Shown: positions 21,344-31,442 of the stretch, one piece after another
How the letters are laid out: every line of letters starts with the position of its first letter
How positions within the stretch are numbered: position 1 is the stretch's first letter
NCBI GenBank assembly: GCA_001600415.1
Contig: BCJX01000016.1
Location: forward strand, 870,646-934,645
Length of the DNA stretch: 64,000 nucleotides
Direction: 5' to 3'
Source: Pascua guehoae
Taxonomy: Eukaryota; Basidiomycota; Tremellomycetes; Trichosporonales; Trichosporonaceae
Made by a program: the position numbers and the translations under genes
Notes under the pieces: model-generated
Databases searched by the model: none
Told to the model about the DNA's origin: nothing
The model's input: the letters and a program-made list of their open reading frames with translations, nothing else

Positions 21344-21773
21344 GGTCGTCAGAGGACCGCGAGGACTGCCGCCCGCCACACAGACGCCCTAATATAGTAA
21401 CGTTTTTGTGACATAGATGTATACAGCTACGACGTTTCACTGCCTTACCGCTTACTCATCGACGTTTGTGAGCTGACCACTCCACTGGGGTGCATTGGGT
21501 TTGCATTGGGTTTGAACTTTGTGAAGAACTGTTCACTCTGCATACTGCGTGTTTGGAATCTGGACTCGTCTCTCTGATACTATTGAACCGGCACCTCTTC
21601 GTATTGGTCGTTGCCCGCATACCTCGTGTAACCGGGAGCGTCCACGGGCCCTCACCAAGTTTGATTCTCTGTCGTCTCTGTAGGCGACCCTGACCACCCC
21701 CAGTGCTAGCCGGTCGCGATCCGGAAGGCAACGACGGGCGGAGACCAGTCCGTGACTTGCTCCTAGCCCCCAA
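21344..21773. other. Intergenic region between converging esterase and lectin genes
   Basis: Holds hairpin element copy 5 (21641-21739) and short direct repeats such as GGTGCATTGGGTTTGCATTGGG at about 21488. No gene. Confidence 0.5.
21641..21739 (-). repeat. Hairpin/G-tract element copy 5 (subtype B, decayed)
   Basis: On the minus strand: GCCCGTCGTTGCCTTCCGG, CACTGGGGGTGGTCAGG, GTCGCCTACAGAGACGAC, AGAGAATC, CTTGGTGAGGGCC. Order and spacing match the other subtype-B copies. Immediately 3' of the lectin gene. Confidence 0.7.
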
Positions 21774-22343
21774 CTACCGGATTACCCACGCCTGGTTGGG
21801 ATTGCCGGCGCAGCCCCAGACCTGAACGCGGTTGCCGTCGGTTGTACGGCCCATTTCGTTATCGAGGCAGATGTCTGGCGTTAGAATTCACCCTTGCTCC
21901 ACACACATTTGCCAAACACACCACCAAGGTTGAGAAACTTGAGCGAGTCGCCGACCTGCGTCCACTTGCGCCGATCGTACAACTGTGGGTAATAGAACGA
22001 ACAGGACCAAAACTGCAGCCCCGCGCCGTTGTAGCCTGCAATTAGCTTGGCGCAGTTGTGAGGAACTCCCAGCCATTCTTTCGATTTACCTGTTACTGGC
22101 ACGAGACAGTCGGTGCGTCCCTGGAGGCGCAAGTGGTCGTTTGACCGGTCCCACTGCTCAACTGCGGCGCCCGAGCAGGTGCGGCTGAGGTATTGGCACC
22201 AACACGAGGCCGAGGGCTTACATTGCAGCCTTGTTTTGGGCAAAGTCCCAGTACAGGCACTTGTCCTGGTGGTCTCGGGGTCGGATGGTCACTGCCGACG
22301 CAACCCAGAGGAGCGAAAGGGCGATCGTAGAAGTGAGCAGCAT
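21774..22343 (-). CDS. Small secreted ricin B-type lectin-like protein, about 143 aa
   Basis: ATG 22343 gives the signal peptide MLLTSTIALSLLWVASA. Removing three short introns (37, 54 and 47 nt) yields DKCLYWDF, AVEQWD (QxW), CLVPVTG-YNGAGLQFWSC, ICLDNEMGRTTDGN and VQVWGC...NQAW. These repeated CL..G/Q.W units are those of a beta-trefoil ricin-B fold. The 54-nt intron is in phase (no stop when retained), so retention would insert 18 residues; the domain alignment favours removal. No enzymatic domain. Likely extracellular glycan binding; shares its type with the protein at 3586-4279 but is divergent. Confidence 0.72.
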
Positions 22344-22932
22344 GGTGTGAGATGTAGTTGAGGAAACAGAGTGTGGGGTGGAATGTCCTGGCCCCTTTGG
22401 TGCCTTTGGTCACCTATATATACATGAGCCCAAGTGATTTCAGGGCCATTACCTTCACGACCAACTGTCATATTCGTGCCGTCATTCTCGGTCAGTCGTG
22501 GTCTTGGCACTGGAACATGCCGCGGGACGGACAAAGCTTATGCTTAACGATGTGGATCAGCTCGCGACTGCAAGTCTCGTGCTACTTGCAGTCTCGTGCT
22601 ACTCGGTGGCGGCCAATGTGTCATTGTTGGCCGATTTGTTACAAGTGTTATCGCACATCGTGGCGGGCAACGCCGCCGTGCCCGCCTTCGTCACTACCAA
22701 ACAGAGCCAGAATGGGCCCCTAGGGCATCCACTCTCACTGACGGCTGCACAAAGACGTCGCTTCCGAAGGTATGGCAAGGGCCAGTGCTCTTTGGTCCTA
22801 GCAGCGCGGCGCAAAAAGACACAGACAAAGAGCTTGAGGGGGATCGAGAGCCCGTGGAAAGTTACGTTGCGATTTGGCACATGATTTCTGGCGGATGAAG
22901 GCTCGGCGCAAAGCGCCGCATTTTGCCACCTA
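22344..22932. other. Intergenic region
   Basis: Upstream of the lectin and 3' of the LURP-like gene. Contains a direct repeat (AGTCTCGTGCTACTTGCAGTC-like, about 22570-22605). No gene supported. Confidence 0.4.
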
Positions 22933-23740
22933 TCAGTGATTTCTCCTTCTGCTTTGCGCATTGCGCCGCTCCTTGTCGTAGCACATCACGATCGCGGCAA
23001 TGAGCGCCTGGTCTACCCCAGGTGCGATTGTGACGGTAACGTTGTACTGTAGACGTCAACTTTGACCTTTATCTGGCTGCTTGGTGTTGGGCATGTCTCA
23101 CCAGCGGGTCGCTTGGGTCGTGCTGCTGGACTATTGTTGCCACTATCACATTACCCCAACGAATCTCGGCTGCAAAGTTGGACGTCTGACCTTTGAGATA
23201 GAAATTGGTCAGAAGCCCGTCGCTGCAGACGTCGTGGAAGGCAAATGTACACTTGACTCCGCCTGGATGTCAGCGGCTCTCCATTTAACTCTGCCTGGGA
23301 ACAACGCACTGCCGACGCGGGAACCCTCGAAGAGTTGCTGGCCCTGTGGTCGGTCCTTCGCTATGAAGTCGTTGCCGAACGTCTTCTGGTTGATGTAGAA
23401 AAGGCTGTTGCCGCTCAGGTCGTTGATCCCTACACTGTGTCAGTGGGTGCTTGCGCAGTGGCCAGGATGTCAACCACGGGAGGGACACGCACAAGCCTCC
23501 AGTGGGACGCTTCCCCTTCATTCGTCACTCACATAATCTACTTTCCATCGTAGCTGTCATGACGACCCGCCCAGAGGCATCCTTGATACCATAGGTCGGC
23601 TCCTGGGAGCTAAATAGTCCGGTTTTACGCTTCTGGAGCAGCAGCATGGTCGACGTGTTGCTCATGTATGCGGGATACAGGCCAACGTGGGGCCCGGTGT
23701 ACCACCCAATCGGCTCGGGTGACGACGATGTACAACCCAT
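22933..23740 (-). CDS. LURP-one-related / tubby C-terminal-like (LOR) domain protein, about 200 aa
   Basis: Four exons joined by GTGAGT, GTGCGT and GTGAGA donors give one chain: TMLLLQKRKTGLFSS, YGIKDASGRVVM, INDLSGNSLFYINQK, FAFHDVC, AAEIRWGNVIVATI and YNVTVTIAPGVDQALI. The order (D-x-x-G-x-x-V, DLSGxxL, W-x-G, then V-x-x-APGVDxAL) is that of the LOR family, a 12-strand barrel around a hydrophobic helix related to tubby and phospholipid scramblase. Role unknown in fungi; in plants LURP1 takes part in defence. No signal peptide. The third exon phase requires a 48-nt intron with donor GTGCGT. MGC at the N-terminus could be acylated, but that is speculative. Confidence 0.72.
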
Positions 23741-24709
23741 CGTGAGTGCAAGCGGCAAGCCGTGTGTTTTGTAATGCGTGTTTTATGGTTGTTGAGACGA
23801 CAATAAGAGGCAGCCAAGGTGTGAGTTGGATGTCGGGGGTGAGTGATATCTGCGTATGCTCGGAGTAAGCGGATGAAACGTGCTGATGTGGTTTAGTGTT
23901 ATGTAGTCTGTGGTGTTGGTGGAGTTGTACAGTATTGTCGCAGCGTGGCAGCGTGGCGGTGCGCGCCTTGCCATGCCATGCCATGACGCTGCCAAGCACA
24001 TTTCACGGCGGTTGTTGTTGAATTTGGATCGCTGGAGCGTTTACCCATCCTCCTGTCCCACACGTCGCACACCCCGGAACCGATACGCACTACCAGCAAG
24101 GGACCGAAGGCCGAAGGGACCCTTGAGCCGGATGCTATTTAACGAAACGGCACAAACATGTCTTGCAGAGCACGAAACGGTCAGCTCAGGTCAGGGGGGG
24201 TGGGCAACCGGGCGGCGGGGGATCGACCGGCCCGGCTGCCAGCCGGCGGCTCGGATCCGAATCCGTGGAATGTCAATCTTCCTCGCGACCTTTGTGGACT
24301 GTTGCCTGTTCCGCTGGCCATTCAACCTACCCACCGACACCATTCGACGAGAGCAATAGGCATACAACATCCATACTGTACTGTACACCACAGCGTCCAC
24401 TAATCACATAAAAGAAGAAAATGTCTTGCGCTACATCGCGTAGTGCGGCCATACCACAGGCAGTGACAGCCATCAAGGCACACGACCTCCACCTTGCTGA
24501 GCAACCCCCCCTCCACTTTTGCTGCTTTGACGGACCAATGAGTGTTCCAGCTGCGAGATAACGGGCTGACAAAGCTGAAACTTACAAAGCAAGAGCTTAG
24601 AAAGCGAAAAGTAACCAAGCGAGAAAAACTGACACGAGTTGTTTCTATACAAAGACTGTAGCCATCGATGGAGCGGAGATGTCACTGACTGCAACTACCC
24701 TTCGTCTCG
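23741..24709. other. Intergenic region, divergent promoters
   Basis: About 970 bp without a gene. Contains CCATGCCATGCCATG-type short repeats near 23970-23985 and a G-run near 24195. Promoters of the LOR gene (-) and MFS gene (+). Confidence 0.4.
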
Positions 24710-26651
24710 ATGGAAGACTCAAGATCACTCGACGCCAAAAGTTCGGACGGCATGTCCTCCCAGGGAGACCAAACGCCGGCTGAAGCGGTCGAAAAGACGC
24801 CCGAGCTATCGCAAGCGCGCAAGTATGTGTTACTGGCCGTCTTCTCTTTAGGCCTGTTCATGGATGGTGAGTACTTGTCGAATCGGAAACGCATGGTTTA
24901 GAGGCCTTGGAGGTTGGGCCCTTGGTCCGTGGGCACAGCCTCTGCCCACCTTGAGCAATTTGTGTCGCCGACCAAGGTGCCATCCCACCAAGTCTTGAGT
25001 TCTCTTGCTAACACGGCAGTGATGGGCTTCTCAGTCTTCTTTGTGCTCGTCGGGCCGCTCGCCGAGGATCTTGACGTACCCGCCGACGAGCAGACTTGGG
25101 TTATTGTGAGTCCTGTAATCAGAGCGTAATCTCTGACAAAAGACATCCTTCCAAGTTACCTTTGCCGCCTTTCTTTTGTTCTGGGGCCGCGTCTGCGACG
25201 TCTTTTCAGCCAAACCGGTCTTTTGCGCTGGTTTCCTCAGCCTCGGCATCATCAACTTGATCATTTCTTTTCTGCCAGAAAAGTTTTCGTTTTTCGTCTT
25301 CCGGGCTCTCAGTGGTGTTGCTGGATCATGCCTCGTCCCTGCGGCATTCCGCCTCATTGTTCAAGTGTTTCCTCCCGAGGAGCTCCCAATGGCGTTTACC
25401 GTATACGGCATGAGCGGGTCATTGGCCAACAGCATGGGCCTCATCCTTGGCGGCGTCGTCCAGGTCATACCCGGTGGTGGCCAAATGACTTCCTGGAGGT
25501 GGTACTTTCGCATTTCGGCTGCAATCATGTGAGTCCAACAGAGTGGACTCCCTGCTGACCCAGTAGCATTCCTGTTGCAACGGCCGCAGTGGGCCTCATT
25601 CCTCGCATGCGACACGGCTCAGATGAAAAGCTTTCCAGGAGTAAAATGCTCCGGAAACTCGACTTGCCGGGTGCCTTCCTGTTTGTCTTTTTCTTCTGCG
25701 TATTTTGGCTTCAATCTCACGCTGCAGCATGTTCTCGGCCACACTCCTCACCATCCTTGGCCTGACACTCGGCGCCTCAAAGGGTTTCAACAAACCGGGC
25801 TTCTACGTTCCTCTCATCTTGGGACTCGCACAAGTTTTGGGATTCTTCTGGTACGAAGCCACGGTCGACCAAGAGGACGCGCTGCTGCCTCGTGCTGTTT
25901 GGTCTACGTCCAACATGGTTGTTTGGATCATCATGGGCCTGCTGCCCTATGCGTGGTTTGGCATGAACTACATCCCATTAGCAGAGATATTCATCAACGT
26001 CAACCGCGAGAACCCCGTCATTGCGGCCGTCCGGACGTTGCCCGAGGCAGTGTCGTGCATCGTGGCAGCAGTAATCTTAACGTACGTTGGCAACTCCTTC
26101 TATTTGCTGACAATTAGTTGGATCCCAATGCTTTCTCTCAAGCCACGTATTACCATGCCTGTCTGTCTGATTGCAAGCATGGTGGCTTATATCCTGTGGA
26201 TATTTTCTCGTTCCCAAGTGGGGACAGACTATTGGCGCTTTGTCTTCCCCGCCATGGCCTTTGGTGGAGGCGCCATGCACACCGTCTTCAACTGTATCAA
26301 GTAAGTCCAGGCGGTGCCGCAAAGTTTTGAGACTCGAGCCTCTCACCGGGGGTGATGACTTTATGCCGTCTGAATATCTAGATGCCTGGGGCGGCGCTGA
26401 CATACAGCGTCGGTATCATGACTTCTGTGAATCCAAAGTATTCGGCCGTCGCTGGCGCCTTTCTTCAAGCGGTGCATCAAGTCGGCTCAGCTGCTGGCAT
26501 CTCTATCCAGGCTGGTCTATGGACTGTATACCCCGGAGGCTACTACGACTTTAGGAATGTCCAAGTGTCGTGGTGGTTTGGAGTTGGCTGGATCTTTGTT
26601 TCGGGCATCATATTCATGGTGTTCTATCGTCGGCCCAAAGCACCAGCTTGA
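24710..26651 (+). CDS. Major facilitator superfamily transporter
   Basis: The ATG at 24710 starts a hydrophilic leader (MEDSRSLDAKSSDG), then TM1 YVLLAVFSLGLFMD. After five introns: FFVLVGPLAEDLDV, TWVITSFQVTFAAFLLFWGR (antiporter-like motif A region), FFVFRALSGVAGSCLVPAAF, FTVYGMSGSLANSMGLILGG (motif C-like, typical of drug:H+ antiporters) and LIPRMRHGS after TM6. The second half continues to WWFGVGWIFVSGIIFMVFY and a short RRPKAPA tail. About 535 aa and 12-14 helices, resembling fungal DHA-type exporters; substrate not predictable. The first intron (about 150 nt) is long; the fourth uses GTTTGT. The last intron may hold a MITE relic. Confidence 0.82.
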
Positions 26652-27021
26652 AGGGGTCAGGCAACGGACATTTACATAGACTGTAAACAATAGAATGTAT
26701 AAATGAGAGTGGATTGGAGGGGTTGGTTTTGAGCACAGCGAAGGTTCTGACAATCGCCGTCACTTTTTGGGTGGAGACCAAGGATCACACTAGTCCAGAG
26801 ATAACGCTATCGTCAATGCACCAACTGTTGAGTCCCAGGACCGCCATCGCCACATCCGGGAATATCTACCCTGCGCGATACCACGGGCTAGATGAATTCA
26901 CAACCACTTTGCGACCCCAAACAACAACAGTCGTCATGCACTACTACTGTCTGGTCAGTACTGTCACATGTCCAAACATCTTCATTCCCCTACTGTTCGC
27001 TTCTTTTGACAGCTGTCCAAC
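26652..27021. other. Intergenic region
   Basis: About 370 bp; possible 5'UTR intron of the next gene ends at the pyrimidine tract TTCTTTTGACAG (about 27000-27011). Otherwise nothing seen. Confidence 0.35.
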
Positions 27022-27588
27022 ATGGGCGACGGACCGAACGTCCCGCCCCCCTCAAACGGGATACCCATCACTTCACTGGTTTGTAAGTGTGTTGCGCCTG
27101 CCATTAACTCTGGCTCTGACGACAAGTTTTAATGATGCTCGGAGGGCTTCTCATGTGGCTGTACTATGCCAAGGTGAAACACGTAGGTCGTTCCTCCGAT
27201 TCTTCAGGCTGTTGCTCAAATGCAGATTGAGACCCAGATGAAGGACGTCAAAGAAGCCGAGATTCGGCGCGACAACCTTGTACGTTATGCCTGGAGGATT
27301 TGGCTCACCGCCTACAGCAGGACGACCGCTACGACCACATCAAAGAGCAGATGGCATCTGTTAAAGAGCAGGTGAGTTCCCCACTGTAACGAATGCTTAT
27401 ACCAGATTGCGTCTGCTGTTAGAGACATTGGGTCTGGCATTACTTCACTAAACGACGATGTCAAGGCGTTGGCTCAACGCCTGTCCTCCGTAGAGGAAAG
27501 CATTGCCCGCTTGTCGGCTGCGGAGATGGGTGCGGCCGGCCCTTCGGCGGTTGCCCACTCGGACGAGGCGGCCACCCGTTCGTCATGA
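27022..27588 (+). CDS. Small single-pass membrane protein with long coiled coil, about 134 aa
   Basis: Five exons join in phase through introns of about 35-45 nt. The product has a short polar N-terminus (MGDGPNVPPPSNG), one transmembrane helix (ITSLVFLMMLGGLLMWLYYA), then a helical heptad-like region: IETQMKDVKEAEIRRDNL, DDRYDHIKEQMASVKEQ, IASAVRDIGSGITSLNDDV, LAQRLSSVEESIARL. It ends Ala/Ser-rich at stop 27586-27588. It resembles small organelle-anchored coiled-coil proteins in layout only; I do not recognise the family. Whether it sits in mitochondrial or ER membrane cannot be told. The regular phase-0/1 junctions and periodic hydrophobics support a real gene. Confidence 0.65.
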
Positions 27589-28002
27589 TGGACGAAGGAG
27601 CTCGATTCCATCTCGATTCCCCTTCCCGGCGACGCATGCCTCCAGCCCGCGGCAACCCTCTTCGGGATGTGGCCGCATCGTCAAGGTCCATAGAATCCCC
27701 CCAGCGCGACACCTGTAAATAACTACTAGTCTTATTCTCTCTCATGTACATGTTCGAAGGTGCTGTTGGAGTGCCTCCGCAAGACGAGACCAAACACATT
27801 GGCATTGGCGAATATCTAGCTGCCATGATCTGCCATCTCTAAATCAGGAAACAGCATTGACCTGGGATGAGCTCTGCAAACTTGGTAACTGGTCTGTACT
27901 CCACTTACCACATCTGGTCGTCCATTGACGCAGAATCAAACGTATTGGCCGCCTGCGGTTGGAGAGCATACCTGAGAAATTCGTCCTTGGGTTAGCGTTC
28001 AC
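27589..28002. other. Intergenic region between converging genes
   Basis: 3' flanks of the coiled-coil gene (+) and the transcription factor (-). May include the last small exon of the transcription factor. Nothing else seen. Confidence 0.35.
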
Positions 28003-30821
28003 TCAAAGCAGGACCAAATTCACAAGATCGAATGCGCCGACCGGGTCTGGTTGGGCGTTGCGCGTATTGTCGACCTCTGCATGCGACTGCTCCTCTGCCG
28101 AGAGAAGCCGAAGCAGCCGACGCAGAAAACGACCAACGAGGTCCATAGGCCCTTCGCAAGCCGGTGTACTGGCACGGTCGCAACAGGCAGATAGACGGCC
28201 AATGCAACGGACAACAAGCTCCCTTTGTGGAAGAGGCAGGTGGGCGCACATCTGCTGCAGTCAGCAAGGGATATATGCAAAGGAGAAGGTTTGATCGCTC
28301 ACCTTATGGCCTACAACGCCAAATGCCGACAAGTGGGTTGCGGCCGTGTCCTGCATGTATGTCATGCATCCCAAGTCCGAAAGGATTTCAGTCTGGGCAG
28401 CATATTGATTGGACAACTGTAGCCAGTCGACAACGATCAGGTCTCGCTGCTGGTCAGGACACACGTCAAGCATGAGAAACTTTATGCGTTGCAAGTTGTT
28501 GATATCGAACCACTTGAGTATGCTCTGCTCCAAGGGGGAGAACTTGCCGTGTGTTGGGTTGTCGGGAAACCAATGCTTCATGTGAAGCTCGGTCTGGGTG
28601 TAGATGTCGCTCAGAAGAGCCCAGGCCACGTCGTGGGGCATGGTGGTGTGCGTGCGGCACAAGCGGATAAGCATGGTATAGGTCGAGGCCGAGTTCAAGC
28701 TGCACGCGTGGCGCATGTCGCCCCCGTGAAAGCGGTCCGTCTCCTCGGCCCAACGCATGCACTGTGGTTAGTCTGTTGAGCTTATCTGTAGATTTGACCA
28801 ATGTCACTCCTCCATTTCCGCCACATACAGGTGCGTCCGAAAAGTCATGAGCCTACGCTCTGGTACGCATACGGTGGGCAGGGAGGCGCGAAGGGCATGT
28901 GGGATACAACAAGCAGGAGACACCAGCGCGTCCCCTTGCCATAGAGAGTGTCCACGTGCAACTTCGACTAGACCGAGCTCGAAGTGGCAATCTCAAGACT
29001 TTCTGGACGGAACTGAACTCGTAACTCGCCACCCCCCATACGCCTGGTGAGCCGAGGGCGGTGCATACGATGCTCCCCCTAGCAGGCACTCACATCGAGA
29101 CATTCCTCCAAGCGCATCGTTGGTGGAACGCCAAACACGTCGGCATAGATCCTGTCAAAGCCTGTGGTCAGACCAAAAGTCGCACACGTCGCTCACAGCT
29201 GAGAGCAAACCACGTGCGCTCGCCGTCTGCAATCACGCGCGCATCGTGAATGTTGTCTGGCAAGGGTGTCGTCCGTGGCACATGTAACCCGAGCTGGTAA
29301 CCAAGTCGGATTGCCACCGCCAACTTGACGCCAGCGGTACTGTCTGTCGGCTCCTTCCATGCCACCAGGAGTGTGAGCGCCTGGATCATTCCCAGGTTGG
29401 AATTGACGCCAGTCGAGAACGCCCTGTTGACTAGAGCGCGCGTGTGCGCCAGCAGTGATTGGTATAGGTGCGGCTGAAAGAACTGAGCCGCACGCATGAG
29501 GACGGCGGACAGTAAAGCCGAAGACGTCTCGCGCATGAAGTCGAGGGTATGTACTGTCGTCAGTGTCTACGCTATCACGTCGTACCGCCGTTCTGTGCTC
29601 ATCGGCAAAGGCCAAAACGTGTGGATCACTGATCGAATCAGGGGTTTCGTACTGGTATGTCCAGACGGAACTAATAGGACGACGACTGCCGAGACATCAT
29701 TATAAGGGTGTTTAGTGTAGTAGTGACACCTGCAGGAATCGACGTGCAATCCTCGGAACATCCAGTCCTTTTGGGCTCTCGTGCGACGCATACTCCGCCA
29801 CGTCCTCCTCGACCCCCCCCCACCCTCCCGGCGCAACTCCCAATACGTGGCGACGGCTACGGCCTGTCCGACAGAATCGGCAACTCCGGTTCACTCACGC
29901 TCTGGATCCAACAGGGCGAGGATTGGGTTGAGGTTGCGCATGAACCTGCAATCAGCAGCGTTTCCGTGAGTGTCCTTACTTTTCCACCAGGAGGTCCGCT
30001 TCGTTTGCCATTACCAGCCCCATCATAACTAATGTTAGCCTACTCCCGGCGCTAGGGGGCATTCGCCCGTCGCGACCGGGAGGCGACGGGCTTTGGGTGG
30101 TGGGTATGTCGCCTACGGGCGCGACAGAGGTCTTGCCCCTCATAGTGAGGGCGGGGCCTACGCCCGCCCTTCGCCCTTGTGACGATATATCGTGTCATTG
30201 TACGCACTGGGGTCGTCTTCTGCGTCAAAGCCAGCATGGTCAAGGTCCGCGCCCGAAGACGTGGGGCTTCCAGTTTGGCTTGGTGGACGAGTAATAGCGG
30301 GGTCCAGGTAATCCACAATGACGTGCGGACGAGGTTCTATTCGGCCTGCGCGGGGTGAGAGCCCGTGCCCGGGGATCGAGGACCGTGATCGATGAGACTG
30401 GGTTGATTCAGGATCGACAAAGGAGGTAGATGGAACAGAGCCCCGATAATGAGTAACGGTGCTGCGCGTCGCTGGTCGCGACTGGCCATGACTTGGAGGT
30501 TCCAAGCGTGTGCCAGCCGCACTGCCCCTGCTCCTCTTCCGGGCATAGACACATGCTATGTTTAGGCGTCCTAACGTTAGATTCGGTGGAAGGATACCAA
30601 GCATAAGACGTACGACAGCGATGGCATGGATCACGTTGTGATTCATTTCCCGCACATCGGGTCTTGTGTGTCAGAACGATAGCCCGCCCCACAGACGTAC
30701 GCGCAGCCGGCGACAAGCCAGACAACTGCGGGGTGAGAGACTATTCCTTCTGAAGAGACGAGGATCACTTTGCTCACGCAATCAAGTGTCTTTGCTGGCG
30801 CTTCCGTGGTGTGCCTTCCAT
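28003..30821 (-). CDS. Zn2Cys6 fungal transcription factor
   Basis: ATG 30821 (MEGTPRKRQQRHLIA) leads through three short introns into a complete binuclear zinc cluster: C-LA-C-RRLRTR-C-AGNESQRDP-C-HR-C-RRLNIA-C followed by VYARKRSRG. Then comes a Ser/Pro-rich linker (SFVDPESTQSHRSRS) and the fungal_trans middle homology region: FMRNLNPILALLDPELHTLD, SSALLSAVLMRAAQFF, AVAIRLGYQLGLHVP, WFALSCFDRIYADVFGVPP. It is a nuclear regulator; targets unknown. Three introns are long: 29946-30203 (hairpin element), about 29563-29918, and 28762-29093 (MITE inserted). The stop at 28003 is the simplest; a further intron could extend the end to about 27909 (MDDQMW). It neighbours the VAO/SDR pair, a candidate target set, but this is speculative. 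Confidence 0.82.
28826..29017 (+). mobile_element. TA-flanked MITE copy b, inside a transcription factor intron
   Basis: Starts TACAGGTGCGTCCGAAAAGT and ends CAAGACTTTCTGGACGGAAC. Shares GTGGGATACAACAAGCAGG, TTGCCATAGAGAGTG and CTAGACCGAGCTC with copies a and d. Lies in the 332-nt intron 28762-29093, which without it would be about 140 nt. Confidence 0.82.
30052..30173 (+). repeat. Hairpin/G-tract element copy 6 (subtype B), in a transcription factor intron
   Basis: GCCCGTCGC / GCGACGGGC hairpin, CTTTGGGTGGTGGGTATGTC, second hairpin GTCGCCTACGGGCGCGAC, AGAGGTCTTGCCCC, TAGTGAGGGCGGGGCC. Inside intron 29946-30203, antisense to the gene. Confidence 0.85.
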
Positions 30822-31442
30822 CGTGATTATTATTGTTGTTGTTGGATGGATCGAGGCTGTTTGATTGACCCGTTCGAGTGTCCCCCAACCGTCGACCTGG
30901 GTGGCTATGGGTGGGCAATTTCCCGGGGCCGGCGGCCGGGCCGGAGGGAACGGAGACTCACATGGACTATGACGTCACAATCAGCAACTTGATGCACAGG
31001 ACGATTAACGGCCTTCTGCTAGTCCAAGGCCGATTCCTCCGAGCTGGTAGCGAGCAGGGTATGTTTGATGGAGCCTAGTGCCGTTTTGATTGGGTTCACG
31101 CCCTCTACAATGGCCTGGATACCTTCGGTGTCAATTGGTCGTGCATTTTCTATCGTATGAGCTACATTCGCTCATGGCTGCGATATCTCCGTAGGACTCC
31201 TACTCCAAACTTCCCGCACAACTCCTCAGTGCATGCTGAAGGGAATAGAGGCGAGGAGAGCGACGAGAACGCTGGCTTGCACCGGTCTGTACTAATGAGA
31301 GTGCAGCTTTGACAGTCTCTCAGGCAGCACGAGAGATCCAAATCCTGTCGCATAAAGCCCCCACGTACACAGTCTTGGCACAACTAGATTTTCAAACACC
31401 TCTCACGTCCCTCACTTTTAATGTACAACTATTGGACCATTC
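30822..31442. other. Intergenic region
   Basis: Holds the 5' flank of the transcription factor (AAT/ACAACA repeat just before its ATG) and 3' flank of the flavoenzyme gene. A CCGGGGCCGGCGGCCGGGCC palindrome-like stretch lies at about 30922-30942. No gene. Confidence 0.4.

Noticed and set aside
23971..23990. CCATGCCATGCC repeats as a regulatory array
   Set aside because: Only three short units; could be chance and no known factor motif.
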